Shown here in pieces: positions 1 to 5,759 of a stretch of DNA of 7,444 nucleotides (its first letter is position 1; every line of letters starts with the position of its first letter). The notes under the pieces were generated by a model. That model ran no database searches and had not been told where the DNA came from. It worked only from the letters and a program-made list of their open reading frames with translations. The position numbers and the translations under genes are program-made. Location of the stretch: positions 1-7,444 of the forward strand of contig JAISOR010000035.1 of the NCBI GenBank assembly GCA_031275535.1, read 5' to 3'. Origin of the DNA: Treponema sp. (GTDB taxonomy: Bacteria; Spirochaetota; Spirochaetia; Treponematales; Breznakiellaceae).

Positions 1-118
1 GGCCGCAGTTACTGGGGATATACCGGTTCACCAGGGCAGCTCAGGAGGGGTTTTCGGCAATTCCTTAACCAGCCGCGCTCGCAGCCCAGGGCGCGGCCTC
101 TCTCATGGTCCGGTGTAA
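1..118 (+). other. Possible 3' end of a gene entering from the left, frame unresolved
   Basis: This stretch shows no recognisable protein. The reading frame starting at base 2 is open to a TAA at 116-118 and has rather gene-like codons (for example GVFGNSL near its middle), so it could be the C-terminal tail of an upstream plus-strand gene. The frame starting at base 1 stays open to a TGA at 286-288, but its last part runs through the repeat and is probably not coding. No terminator follows the TAA. The family cannot be named. Confidence 0.2.
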
Positions 119-175
119 AACCTACTCGTCTCCGTCAAAGCTATTACCATAAAAATCCATCAATTTTGCCCGGTA

Positions 176-308
176 GTCAAGGGGGGGGAGAAAGAGTGGA
201 GAGTGGGGCGTTAAGAGTGAAGTGGGTCGAGGGCGGCCTGACGAGTAAAGACGGCGGGGGAAGAGAGAATAGAGTGGGGTGTGAGTGACATACTTTGCGG
301 GGAGCGAG
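176..308 (+). repeat. Dispersed repeat copy A, G-rich module
   Basis: A purine- and G-rich block that begins GTCAAGGGG and ends TACTTTGCGGGGAGCGA. It is nearly the same as the reverse complement of 7191-7332 (copy C). The two share long exact words, such as GAGTGAAGTGGGTCGAGGGC in the middle and ACTTTGCGGGGAGCGA at the end. A more diverged copy lies at 2800-2910. The block contains no convincing gene: the frames crossing it on both strands give low-complexity translations. It is followed at 309-430 by a variable segment rich in small palindromes, including CTGGTACCAG at 317-326 and the CCAGGC/GCCTGG pair at 323-328 and 357-362. It looks like a non-coding intergenic repeat of this genome. Confidence 0.8.
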
Positions 309-430
309 GCGGCGGGCTGGTACCAGGCACTCTCCAGCTGGCACCCCCTCCCCAGAGCCTGGCGCCATAAGCCATAAGGGGAACCCCCTCTTCCCCCATA
401 TAAGGAACGCCCGGGCAGTATCTTGGTATA

Positions 431-509
431 TATCCGGGATACCCTGGAGAAACTGCACCGGTACGGTGTACTTCCATTTAAAGTATCCCGGATAGAGAGT
501 AAAGGCCTT
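431..509 (+). repeat. Dispersed repeat copy A, hairpin module
   Basis: The 12-base word TATCCGGGATAC (431-442) pairs perfectly with GTATCCCGGATA (483-494), 40 bases apart. The centre holds a second inverted repeat, CACCG-GTA-CGGTG (456-468), so the whole could fold into a long stem or cruciform. It is followed by GAGAGTAAAGGCCTT. The matching part of copy C on the minus strand keeps the central CACCG/CGGTG element, the 12-mer, and the trailing AGAGTAAA at the same spacing. That conservation shows it belongs to the same repeat family as the G-rich module. Confidence 0.75.
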
Positions 510-516
510 GCCCTGG

Positions 517-533
517 CATGACCGGTAGTCATG
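517..533 (+). repeat. Small perfect hairpin before the short ORF
   Basis: CATGAC (517-522) and GTCATG (528-533) form a perfect 6-bp inverted repeat with a 5-base loop, CGGTA. Its right arm ends on the first G of the GGAG (533-536) that would serve as Shine-Dalgarno for the short ORF at 542. The stem could therefore partly mask that site in RNA. The word CCGGTAGTCA in this hairpin also occurs at the outer edge of copy A (around 170-179). Confidence 0.4.
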
Positions 534-541
534 GAGAATTT

Positions 542-709
542 ATGAAAAAAGTGGAAAATATTATTAAAAAAATCAACTATTTTCATGATTTTTACTTGAC
601 TATAAAAAGAAAATATTATATGTTAATAAATGATGATACAGTCCTTTTAAAACTGTTTGGGCGTCTTAGCTTTGGCTTCCTAAAGGTTGTTTTACATCGT
701 GCTGTATAG
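542..709 (+). CDS. Possible small basic protein (55 aa), or non-coding
   Basis: The ORF starts MKKVENIIKK and ends VVLHRAV. It has an ATG preceded by GGAG at 533-536 with a 5-base spacer, and a strong terminator follows about 20 bases after its stop. The peptide is basic and rich in Lys, Ile, Phe and Tyr, with no signal peptide, clear membrane segment or motif I recognise. The DNA is much richer in A and T than the surrounding genes, so the residue make-up may simply reflect base composition. The terminator shows that something is transcribed here, but it may be a small RNA starting inside this ORF. An alternative ATG at 518 in the same frame has no better ribosome binding site. Confidence 0.3.
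   Translation: MKKVENIIKKINYFHDFYLTIKRKYYMLINDDTVLLKLFGRLSFGFLKVVLHRAV
596..624 (+). promoter_or_regulatory. Candidate sigma-70 promoter for a short transcript
   Basis: TTGACT (596-601) is followed after 17 bases by TATGTT (619-624) in an AT-rich tract. The -35 is good and the -10 only fair. Transcription would begin near 631 and end at the terminator near 770, giving an RNA of about 140 nt. Because the whole patch is AT-rich, a chance match is quite possible. Confidence 0.3.
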
Positions 710-728
710 CCACTGTATTGTCATTTTG

Positions 729-772
729 CCTCCCGGGTTTCTTCACCTCCTTTTCCCGGGAGGTTTTTATTT
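729..772 (+). terminator. Intrinsic terminator with a long pyrimidine loop
   Basis: CCTCCCGGG (729-737) pairs perfectly with CCCGGGAGG (755-763), and TTTTTATTTT follows. This is a strong plus-strand intrinsic terminator. The loop of 17 bases (738-754) is unusually long and almost all pyrimidine. It includes TCACCTCCTTT (743-753), the anti-Shine-Dalgarno sequence found at the 3' end of 16S rRNA. It ends whatever is transcribed from about 540-720 and insulates the acyl-CoA synthetase promoter downstream. Confidence 0.88.
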
Positions 773-780
773 TACTATGA

Positions 781-805
781 ATGACAAAATATCATAATAT
801 GTCAT
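781..805. promoter_or_regulatory. Palindromic operator candidate next to the acyl-CoA synthetase promoter
   Basis: ATGAC (781-785) and GTCAT (801-805) are inverted, with ATAT (789-792) and ATAT (797-800) inverted inside them around CATA. The palindrome is imperfect, with three extra A residues in the left arm. It ends one base before the -35 box at 807, a usual position for a regulator site. The regulator is unknown and nothing in the window encodes one. Confidence 0.35.
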
Positions 806-806
806 A

Positions 807-835
807 TTGACAGAATAAGGGGTCTTTTTTAGAAT
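807..835 (+). promoter_or_regulatory. Sigma-70 promoter of the acyl-CoA synthetase gene
   Basis: A perfect -35 box TTGACA (807-812), a 17-base spacer and a -10 box TAGAAT (830-835) with five of six consensus bases. Transcription should start near 842. That leaves a leader of about 44 bases before the ATG at 886. The leader contains a small hairpin, TGTTGC (849-854) with GCAACA (861-866). Confidence 0.75.
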
Positions 836-873
836 GGGCCCAGGAGTTTGTTGCGCAAATGCAACAGGCTGCT

Positions 874-878
874 AGGAG
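874..878 (+). promoter_or_regulatory. Ribosome binding site that sets the acyl-CoA synthetase start
   Basis: AGGAG lies 7 bases before the ATG at 886, an ideal distance. The earlier in-frame ATG at 859 has only an AGGAG at 842-846, 12 bases away and at the predicted transcription start. It also sits in the loop of the leader hairpin. The 886 start is therefore preferred. Confidence 0.75.
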
Positions 879-885
879 TTTTTTT

Positions 886-2814
886 ATGGAACGGACCCTT
901 CCTCTTATGCTCCGGGCGCGGGTCCTGGAGCAGCCGAATATCATCGCCCAGTACGCCAAGGACAGTACGGGCGCGTTTGAATGTAAGAGCTATCAGCAAT
1001 TATATGATGAGATCCGTTATCTGGCCGCGGGGTTGCTGGAACTGGGGGTAAAACGGGGGGAGCATATCGGCATTATTTCGGATAACCGCCAGGAATGGCT
1101 GGTAACGGATTTTGCCATCCTCTCCATCGGGGCCCTGGACGTACCCCGGGGCTGCGACACCACGGTACAGGAGCTTGGCTATATTCTGGGCTTTGCCGGG
1201 TGTTCCTGTTCTTTTGCGGAAAATCAGAAACAGGCCTTGAAGATCCTCTCCCTTAAAGCGGAGCTGCCCCTGTTAGACCGTATTATTACCTACGATTCTG
1301 TTGATGATGAGACCGCCTCGGCGCTTAAAGCCGCGGGCCTGCGGATTTGCCGCTATTCGGAACTCCTGGGGTGGGGGCAAAAACGGCGGCTCGCCAGGCC
1401 CGAAGAGGTGGAAGCGGAGATGGAACAGGGGCAGCGGGATGATCCGGCGACCATTATTTTTACCTCCGGGACCACCGGGGAGCCCAAGGGGGTGGTCCTG
1501 ACCCACGGGACCTTTCTGCACCAACTCCCCTCGTTTCCCCTGATCCTTGAGGTTAAACCCGGCGATATATGGCTTTCGGTACTGCCCGTATGGCACGTAT
1601 TTGAACGGGCCATTGAATATGTTATTTTTTATATGCGCAGCGGCATAGCCTATTCCAAACCCATATCGTCGGTACTTTTGGCGGATTTTAAGACTATCAG
1701 GCCCCAATGGATGGTGAGTGTGCCCCGGATATGGGAATCGATTATGGATTGGGCTAAACGGCATGTTAAACAGAAAAACAGGCTGCTCCGGGCTTGTTTT
1801 GATTTCTTCCTTTATTTTGGGCTGATGTATAAGTACTTCCGGGATTTGACCTTTGGCCTGCTCCCCAATTTCCATGGCCGGGTCCGCGCGCTTGATGCGG
1901 CGTTGGGTTTTATTCCCTGGGTACTCCTCTGTCCCCTCAAAGGGCTGGGGCAGATACTGGTGTTCAGCAGGATAAAGAAACGGCTGGGGGGCCGCTTTAA
2001 GGCGGGCATATCCGGCGGGGGAACCCTGCCGGCAAGGGTTGACCACTTCTTTAATGCCCTGGGGATCCGGCTCCAGGAAGGTTACGGCCTTACCGAAGCA
2101 TCACCCATTGTTTCTGTCCGGCGCTATAAAAAGGCCCGGTCCGGCACGGTGGGCCAGCTCCTCTTGGACACCGAGGCCAGAATCGTGGATGATAAGGGGA
2201 AAGAGCTTGCCCCGGGACACAACGGACACATTCATGTCCGGGGCGGGCAGCTTATGAAGGGGTACTATAAAAAACCCGCGGAGACCGCGGCGGTACTCCT
2301 GGAGGGCGGCTGGCTCGATACTGGGGATATCGGCATGATGACCCGCGACGGGGAGTTAAAAATTACCGGCCGGGCCAAGGATACCATTGTACTTCTGGGG
2401 GGCGAAAATGTGGAGCCCGTTCCCATTGAGCAGAAGATGCGGGAAAGTCCCTGGATCTCCCAGTGTATGGTGGTAGGGCAGGATCAGAAGTACCTGGCGG
2501 CCCTGATTGTTCCGGTCCAGGAAGCGGTCCTGGCCTTTGCGGAGGAGAACAACATCCCCATTGTGGACTACGAACTCCTGCTCCAACAGCCGGAGATAAA
2601 CGAGGTGGTGGCCAATGATGTGGCGGACCTGGTAAATCCCCATGCGGGCTTCAAGCCCATTGAACGGGTCTTCAAATTCAAGCTTATCCCCCGGACCTTC
2701 GAGATAGGGGTAGAGCTTTCCCCCAAGCAGGAATTACTGCGTCATAAGATTGCGGCGATCTACTCAAAGGAAATAGCGGGCCTGTTTAAGGACAAGCGCG
2801 GGGAGAGGGTGTGA
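886..2814 (+). CDS. Long-chain fatty acid-CoA ligase, AMP-forming (FadD/ACSL type)
   Basis: This 642-residue enzyme would activate fatty acids with ATP and coenzyme A through an acyl-adenylate, probably at the inner face of the cytoplasmic membrane. Adenylate-forming signatures appear in order: the phosphate-binding loop FTSGTTGEPKG (about 192-202), GYGLTEASP (about 399-407), GWLDTGDIG (about 475-483) and GRAKDTIVLLGGENVEP (about 495-511). A hydrophobic insert of roughly 70 residues (about 300-370) precedes GISGGGTLP, as in the longer ACSL-like bacterial and plant enzymes. Length fits that family. The C-terminal A10 region reads LSPKQELLRHK (611-621), where relatives usually have a TPTLKxKR-like motif with the catalytic lysine, so this lysine looks shifted or missing. 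The gene has its own promoter and a possible operator. It likely feeds acyl-CoA to glycerolipid synthesis, where the acyltransferase encoded at 4750-5640 would act. Chain-length preference cannot be read from the sequence. Confidence 0.93.
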   Translation: MERTLPLMLRARVLEQPNIIAQYAKDSTGAFECKSYQQLYDEIRYLAAGLLELGVKRGEHIGIISDNRQEWLVTDFAILSIGALDVPRGCDTTVQELGYILGFAGCSCSFAENQKQALKILSLKAELPLLDRIITYDSVDDETASALKAAGLRICRYSELLGWGQKRRLARPEEVEAEMEQGQRDDPATIIFTSGTTGEPKGVVLTHGTFLHQLPSFPLILEVKPGDIWLSVLPVWHVFERAIEYVIFYMRSGIAYSKPISSVLLADFKTIRPQWMVSVPRIWESIMDWAKRHVKQKNRLLRACFDFFLYFGLMYKYFRDLTFGLLPNFHGRVRALDAALGFIPWVLLCPLKGLGQILVFSRIKKRLGGRFKAGISGGGTLPARVDHFFNALGIRLQEGYGLTEASPIVSVRRYKKARSGTVGQLLLDTEARIVDDKGKELAPGHNGHIHVRGGQLMKGYYKKPAETAAVLLEGGWLDTGDIGMMTRDGELKITGRAKDTIVLLGGENVEPVPIEQKMRESPWISQCMVVGQDQKYLAALIVPVQEAVLAFAEENNIPIVDYELLLQQPEINEVVANDVADLVNPHAGFKPIERVFKFKLIPRTFEIGVELSPKQELLRHKIAAIYSKEIAGLFKDKRGERV

Positions 2815-2910
2815 AGAAAGTGTGAAGTGGGGAAGAAGGTGTGAAATGTGGAGAGTGGAGAGTGAAGTGAGGGGAGAGCGGCCTAACGAGTGAATGCGGC
2901 GCGGGCGTGA
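2800..2910 (+). repeat. Dispersed repeat copy B, degenerate G-rich module
   Basis: This is a diverged, shorter copy of the G-rich module of copies A and C, recognisable from GAGAGTGAAGTG followed by GCGGCCTAACGAGTGAATGCGGCG. It begins in the last codons of the acyl-CoA synthetase gene, whose TGA (2812-2814) lies within GTGTGAAG-like units that recur several times. No C occurs on the plus strand from 2800 to 2878. No gene is seen in 2815-3033. Confidence 0.65.
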
Positions 2911-2951
2911 AGTTTAGGTCCGTCGATTTCGCAGGGCGCACGTGCCTGGCA

Positions 2952-3006
2952 CCGAATTTGCCGGGGGCCGGAAAACCGGTTATAGAAACGGCCGCTATAA
3001 ATTCGG
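2952..3006. repeat. Inverted repeat between the acyl-CoA synthetase and lipoprotein genes
   Basis: CCGAATTT (2952-2959) pairs with AAATTCGG (2999-3006). A smaller stem CCGG-AAAA-CCGG lies inside (2968-2979). There is no T-run after it, so it is not a standard intrinsic terminator. It follows copy B in the place where copies A and C have their hairpin module, and may be a remnant of it or an unrelated structure. Confidence 0.45.
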
Positions 3007-3018
3007 CGGCCCGGGGGG

Positions 3019-3024
3019 TATACT
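3019..3024 (+). promoter_or_regulatory. Candidate -10 box of the lipoprotein gene
   Basis: TATACT matches five of six bases of the -10 consensus and ends 9 bases before the ATG at 3034. No acceptable -35 is found 16-18 bases upstream. If used, the transcript would carry only a few untranslated bases. Confidence 0.3.
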
Positions 3025-3033
3025 GGGTACAGG

Positions 3034-3561
3034 ATGATCAAGCCCATACCCCTTTTGCGGCTGTTGCCGGTATTGCTCCTCTTTTCCTGCGGAAGACAGA
3101 CCCCGCCTGAGCCCGCGGTGGTCAGGGACCCGGTGCTGTACGCAAGCCAATCCGACGAGACGCTTGCGGAAATAAGCCGCCGGGCCCGGGAGACCCTGCC
3201 GGTGTTTATCAGAAAACTCCAGACCCCCGCGGAGGATGAGGGGAATTTCAGGATAAAGTACCCCTTTGCCGCTGATCCGGGGAGCGGCTTGAGCCGGGAG
3301 CATCTCTGGCTTGGGGATATAACCTTTAAAGACGGGCTCTATTATGGGACAATTCTCAACGAACCCTACTATATTACGGGGCTTAAGGCCGGGGATGTGA
3401 CGGTCTTTGATATTGAGACGATCAGCGACTGGATGTATACCCGGGGAGAGGCCATCATAGGGGGCCTGTCTGTTAAATACCTTATCGAGCGGATCCCCGA
3501 ACTGGACCGGGACGCCGGTATAAGCGCCTATTACCGGCGCTTTCAGGGAGGCGCCCCGTGA
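3034..3561 (+). CDS. DUF2314-domain lipoprotein
   Basis: A 175-residue exported lipoprotein. The N-terminus MIKPIPLLRLLPVLLLFSCG has a short positive start, a hydrophobic core and a lipobox LFSC, with lipidation expected at Cys19. After a variable linker, residues about 80-155 resemble the DUF2314 family (E. coli YegJ is a member): REHLWLGD (88-95), a YYGTILNEP segment, GLKAGD (116-121), ISDWMY (130-135) and a GG before the final strand (143-144). The function of DUF2314 is not known, so none is assigned. Attachment to the periplasmic face of a membrane is inferred from the lipobox alone. The Shine-Dalgarno is poor (AGG touches the start codon). The gene lies 17 bases from the 3' end of the convergent peptidase gene, with no terminator hairpin between them. 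Confidence 0.8.
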   Translation: MIKPIPLLRLLPVLLLFSCGRQTPPEPAVVRDPVLYASQSDETLAEISRRARETLPVFIRKLQTPAEDEGNFRIKYPFAADPGSGLSREHLWLGDITFKDGLYYGTILNEPYYITGLKAGDVTVFDIETISDWMYTRGEAIIGGLSVKYLIERIPELDRDAGISAYYRRFQGGAP

Positions 3562-3578
3562 ATGCGCGGGGGGCCGTC

Positions 3579-4745
3579 TCAGATAAAATCTCCGGTCAAG
3601 TCGCCGTCTTTTTCAATCATCCGCTCCTCGCCGTTTTCCATGATCGCCCTAATGGTTGGGTTGATGACCAGGCCGTCCAGGTGGATGAGGGCCGGGGCGT
3701 CTTCGTCGTAGTTGTGGCCCACCGCAAAGTGACAGGTCTTAAAGGCCTTTTCGTCCTCCAGCATATGTCCTGATATCCGGGCCGCGGGGTTAAGGCCAAT
3801 GCCGATTTCCCCGATATTCCGGGCGTTCCGGGCATAGAGTTCCCCCGAACCGGCGGGGAGTTTCCCGGTCTTCTCGTATTCCAGGGCATTGGTCTCCGCC
3901 AATTCTACGGACCTCCGCAGCGCCGCCGCTTCCACGCCCCCCCGGATATCCGTAATAAAACCCTTGTCCAGGATACAGCGGATGGGCTCCTCGATAAGGA
4001 TGTCCCCATCATACAGGCTGATGGAACCGTCGAAGGCGATCACCCCCTGGGCGGTTCCGTTCTCCGGGCTGATAAAGCTCTCCCCCGCCGGAAGATTTCC
4101 CCCCCGGCCTCCGGCGGAAAAGTCGCCGTCGTCGGAAAAGGCGGTCCTGCCCCGGAGCCCAAAGCGTATGTCCGTGCCGCCCGGGGCGGTGATGTGTATG
4201 GCCCGGGCCGTATCCAGAACGGCCTTAATCGCGGCGCAGCGCCGCTTCAGGGTTTCATAATCTATGGGCACGGTGCGGATAAAGGATTCCACCGTTGTAG
4301 CGGGCGACCAGAAGGACCGGCAGCTTTTTTCACCGTATAGCTGGAGGTGGAAAATATGATCCCAGCTTATATCCCCGTGTTTATAGGGAGCGGCGATCCC
4401 CTGTTTATCCTTCCCCAGCTTTTGGGCGCTCATGGAAATAAACACCTCCGGCTTGGCGGAAAAGGCGGCGATTACCGCGGGCTCGGCAAAGTCGAACTGG
4501 GTTTTGACGGGCTGGAAGATCAGCGACGGCAGGCCGCCGGCGTCCAAGACCGCGTCGTACAGGGCCTGGGAAATGGCCGCCACATCCCTTTCGGGGTTGC
4601 TGACGATCAGAACCTGCTCGCCGGGCTTTACCTTAAGGGAAACCCCCACGGCGATTTCCGCCGCTTTCCGGATAGATTCCCGCAGGTCGGGAGTATACGG
4701 GGCGAGGTTTGAGAATTTGGCGGCGCCGGTGTTATTGGTATCCAT
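3579..4745 (-). CDS. M29-like (AmpS-type) metallo-aminopeptidase
   Basis: This 388-residue protein resembles clan MQ family M29 aminopeptidases, cytoplasmic enzymes that use two metal ions to remove N-terminal residues from peptides. The N-terminal half has the LKVKPGEQVLI segment (37-47) typical of the family. Candidate metal ligands appear in the right order: Glu222 in NLPAGESF, Glu313 in NIGEIGIGLN, His339 in TCHFAVGHNY, Tyr346, then His355 and Asp357 in HLDG. His339 and Tyr346 keep the family spacing, but the distance from Tyr346 to the last His-x-Asp is much shorter than in AmpS, so it is a divergent or shortened member. The start lies 4 bases after the stop of the acyltransferase gene, without a good Shine-Dalgarno of its own, so the two are probably co-transcribed and translationally coupled. 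Substrate preference is unknown. Confidence 0.82.
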   Translation of the reverse strand: MDTNNTGAAKFSNLAPYTPDLRESIRKAAEIAVGVSLKVKPGEQVLIVSNPERDVAAISQALYDAVLDAGGLPSLIFQPVKTQFDFAEPAVIAAFSAKPEVFISMSAQKLGKDKQGIAAPYKHGDISWDHIFHLQLYGEKSCRSFWSPATTVESFIRTVPIDYETLKRRCAAIKAVLDTARAIHITAPGGTDIRFGLRGRTAFSDDGDFSAGGRGGNLPAGESFISPENGTAQGVIAFDGSISLYDGDILIEEPIRCILDKGFITDIRGGVEAAALRRSVELAETNALEYEKTGKLPAGSGELYARNARNIGEIGIGLNPAARISGHMLEDEKAFKTCHFAVGHNYDEDAPALIHLDGLVINPTIRAIMENGEERMIEKDGDLTGDFI

Positions 4746-4749
4746 AGTT

Positions 4750-5640
4750 TTATCTGCTTCCCATTATTTTTTTTCGCTCCCCTTCGGCGGCGATATGCAT
4801 CGTTTCCAGCCGTTCCATGATGGCGTCCACGGTGGCCTGTTTCTTGTCTTCCGCCCCCGCGGCCTCCGCCCTGGTCCGGGTTTCTTTTCTGAATTCCGCG
4901 CAGGACAGCAGGGGGCCGGCGGTAAACCGCACCACGTCTTCGCTGACAAAATCGTCTATCATATCCCCCTGCCGGACATGGAGCAGTTCTCCGTTAACCG
5001 CCACCAGACTCATATAATCGAAGGATTTTATATAGGAGTCGATTTCCCGGACCCCCTTCTTGGAATCCGGCTCCCAGGGCCGGTACCGGGTACCGGAGGG
5101 AAAGACCAGGACAAGCTTTCCGGTGGTCTTTACTTCGTTCAGGGCCTTCATGGCGGCCCGGTTAATGGCGTTGCTGCGGATTATCTCGGCCCGGTTCTTT
5201 TCGGCGTCCAAGCCCTGGAGGGAACGGCTGGGATAAATAACGAGCCGGGTATAGGCGCTGGTAAAGGCCGCCACCGAAGGATTGGCCTCGTTCAGTTTCA
5301 TCCCCGCAATGGCCACCAGGGCGTCGGCTATTTCCTTGCCATGATCAGGCTCCTTCCGCAAAAGATAGGAAAAAATCGGCAGATCCATATTGCTGTAATG
5401 TTCCAACAAGAGGAGGCAGGATTTTCCCGATACCGCCTTATTCCACAGTTCAACGAGATATTCCATTCCGCTTATGCCGGATCCGGGCAGTATCAGGGTC
5501 TCCACCATGGTATCCAGCAGGGGCAGAATATCCTCCGCCCCCTGCTGATACACATTATCCTCCGTTACAACCGGAGACAATTTCGACAGGGCCACTGCCT
5601 GTTTGATAAGATCCTTAAACTTGCTGCTCAACGTTTCCAT
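4750..5640 (-). CDS. Glycerolipid acyltransferase (PlsC/GPAT superfamily)
   Basis: A 296-residue acyltransferase expected to transfer an acyl group from acyl-CoA or acyl-ACP to glycerol 3-phosphate or its 1-acyl form. The catalytic HxxxxD motif is EHYSNMD, with His81 and Asp86, and VFPSGTRYRPW (about 179-189) matches the phosphate-binding FPEGTR block. The PSGTR wording and the long N-terminal region recall soluble plant-type and chlamydial glycerol-3-phosphate acyltransferases more than ordinary short PlsC, but this is not settled. No strong membrane helix is seen. The ATG at 5640 is chosen because a strong promoter overlaps the region upstream. A GTG at 5658 in frame would add six residues but lies between the -35 and -10 boxes. 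The gene heads an operon with the aminopeptidase and diverges from the TPR gene. Confidence 0.82.
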   Translation of the reverse strand: METLSSKFKDLIKQAVALSKLSPVVTEDNVYQQGAEDILPLLDTMVETLILPGSGISGMEYLVELWNKAVSGKSCLLLLEHYSNMDLPIFSYLLRKEPDHGKEIADALVAIAGMKLNEANPSVAAFTSAYTRLVIYPSRSLQGLDAEKNRAEIIRSNAINRAAMKALNEVKTTGKLVLVFPSGTRYRPWEPDSKKGVREIDSYIKSFDYMSLVAVNGELLHVRQGDMIDDFVSEDVVRFTAGPLLSCAEFRKETRTRAEAAGAEDKKQATVDAIMERLETMHIAAEGERKKIMGSR

Positions 5641-5647
5641 ATTGAAT

Positions 5648-5677
5648 ACTATAACCACCCCTTTGAATTACTGTCAA
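5648..5677 (-). promoter_or_regulatory. Strong sigma-70 promoter of the acyltransferase operon
   Basis: On the minus strand, TTGACA (5677-5672) is followed after 18 bases by TATAGT (5653-5648), which matches five of six -10 bases. The -10 box ends 7 bases before the ATG at 5640, so transcription should begin at or within a base or two of the start codon. That predicts a leaderless mRNA. Confidence 0.65.
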
Positions 5678-5724
5678 TGAAAAATATCCTGTTTTACCCC
5701 GGCTCCCGCTTTGGGGATAAAGGC

Positions 5725-5753
5725 TTGCAAAAAAGTCCTTCCGGGGGCATAGT
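5725..5753 (+). promoter_or_regulatory. Weak promoter candidate of the TPR gene
   Basis: TTGCAA (5725-5730), a 17-base spacer and CATAGT (5748-5753), each matching four of six consensus bases. The -10 ends 6 bases before the ATG at 5760. The alternative signal, a GGGGG at 5743-5747, is 12 bases from the start and too far for a good ribosome binding site. Confidence 0.3.
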
Positions 5754-5759
5754 AATAGC

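Noticed and set aside
176..308. CRISPR array or tandem repeat array
   Set aside because: There are no regularly spaced identical direct repeats with unique spacers. The similarity is between dispersed copies, two of which are in opposite orientation.
122..586. A 154-codon minus-strand frame, with smaller overlapping frames, across the repeat
   Set aside because: The translations are Pro-, Ser- and Arg-rich low-complexity runs dictated by the repeat sequence, and no good ribosome binding site is seen. The region is better explained as a non-coding repeat, since its inverted copy at 7041-7332 keeps no comparable frame.
859..885. Upstream ATG for the acyl-CoA synthetase
   Set aside because: Its Shine-Dalgarno is too far away, it sits in a leader hairpin loop just after the predicted transcription start, and the ATG at 886 has an ideal site.
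1273..2046. A 257-codon open frame on the minus strand inside the acyl-CoA synthetase gene
   Set aside because: The plus strand here encodes the core of a clear adenylate-forming enzyme. The antisense frame is a by-product of its GC-rich codons.
2952..3006. Intrinsic terminator of the acyl-CoA synthetase gene
   Set aside because: The stem is real but its loop is long and no T-run follows, so it does not meet the usual criteria.
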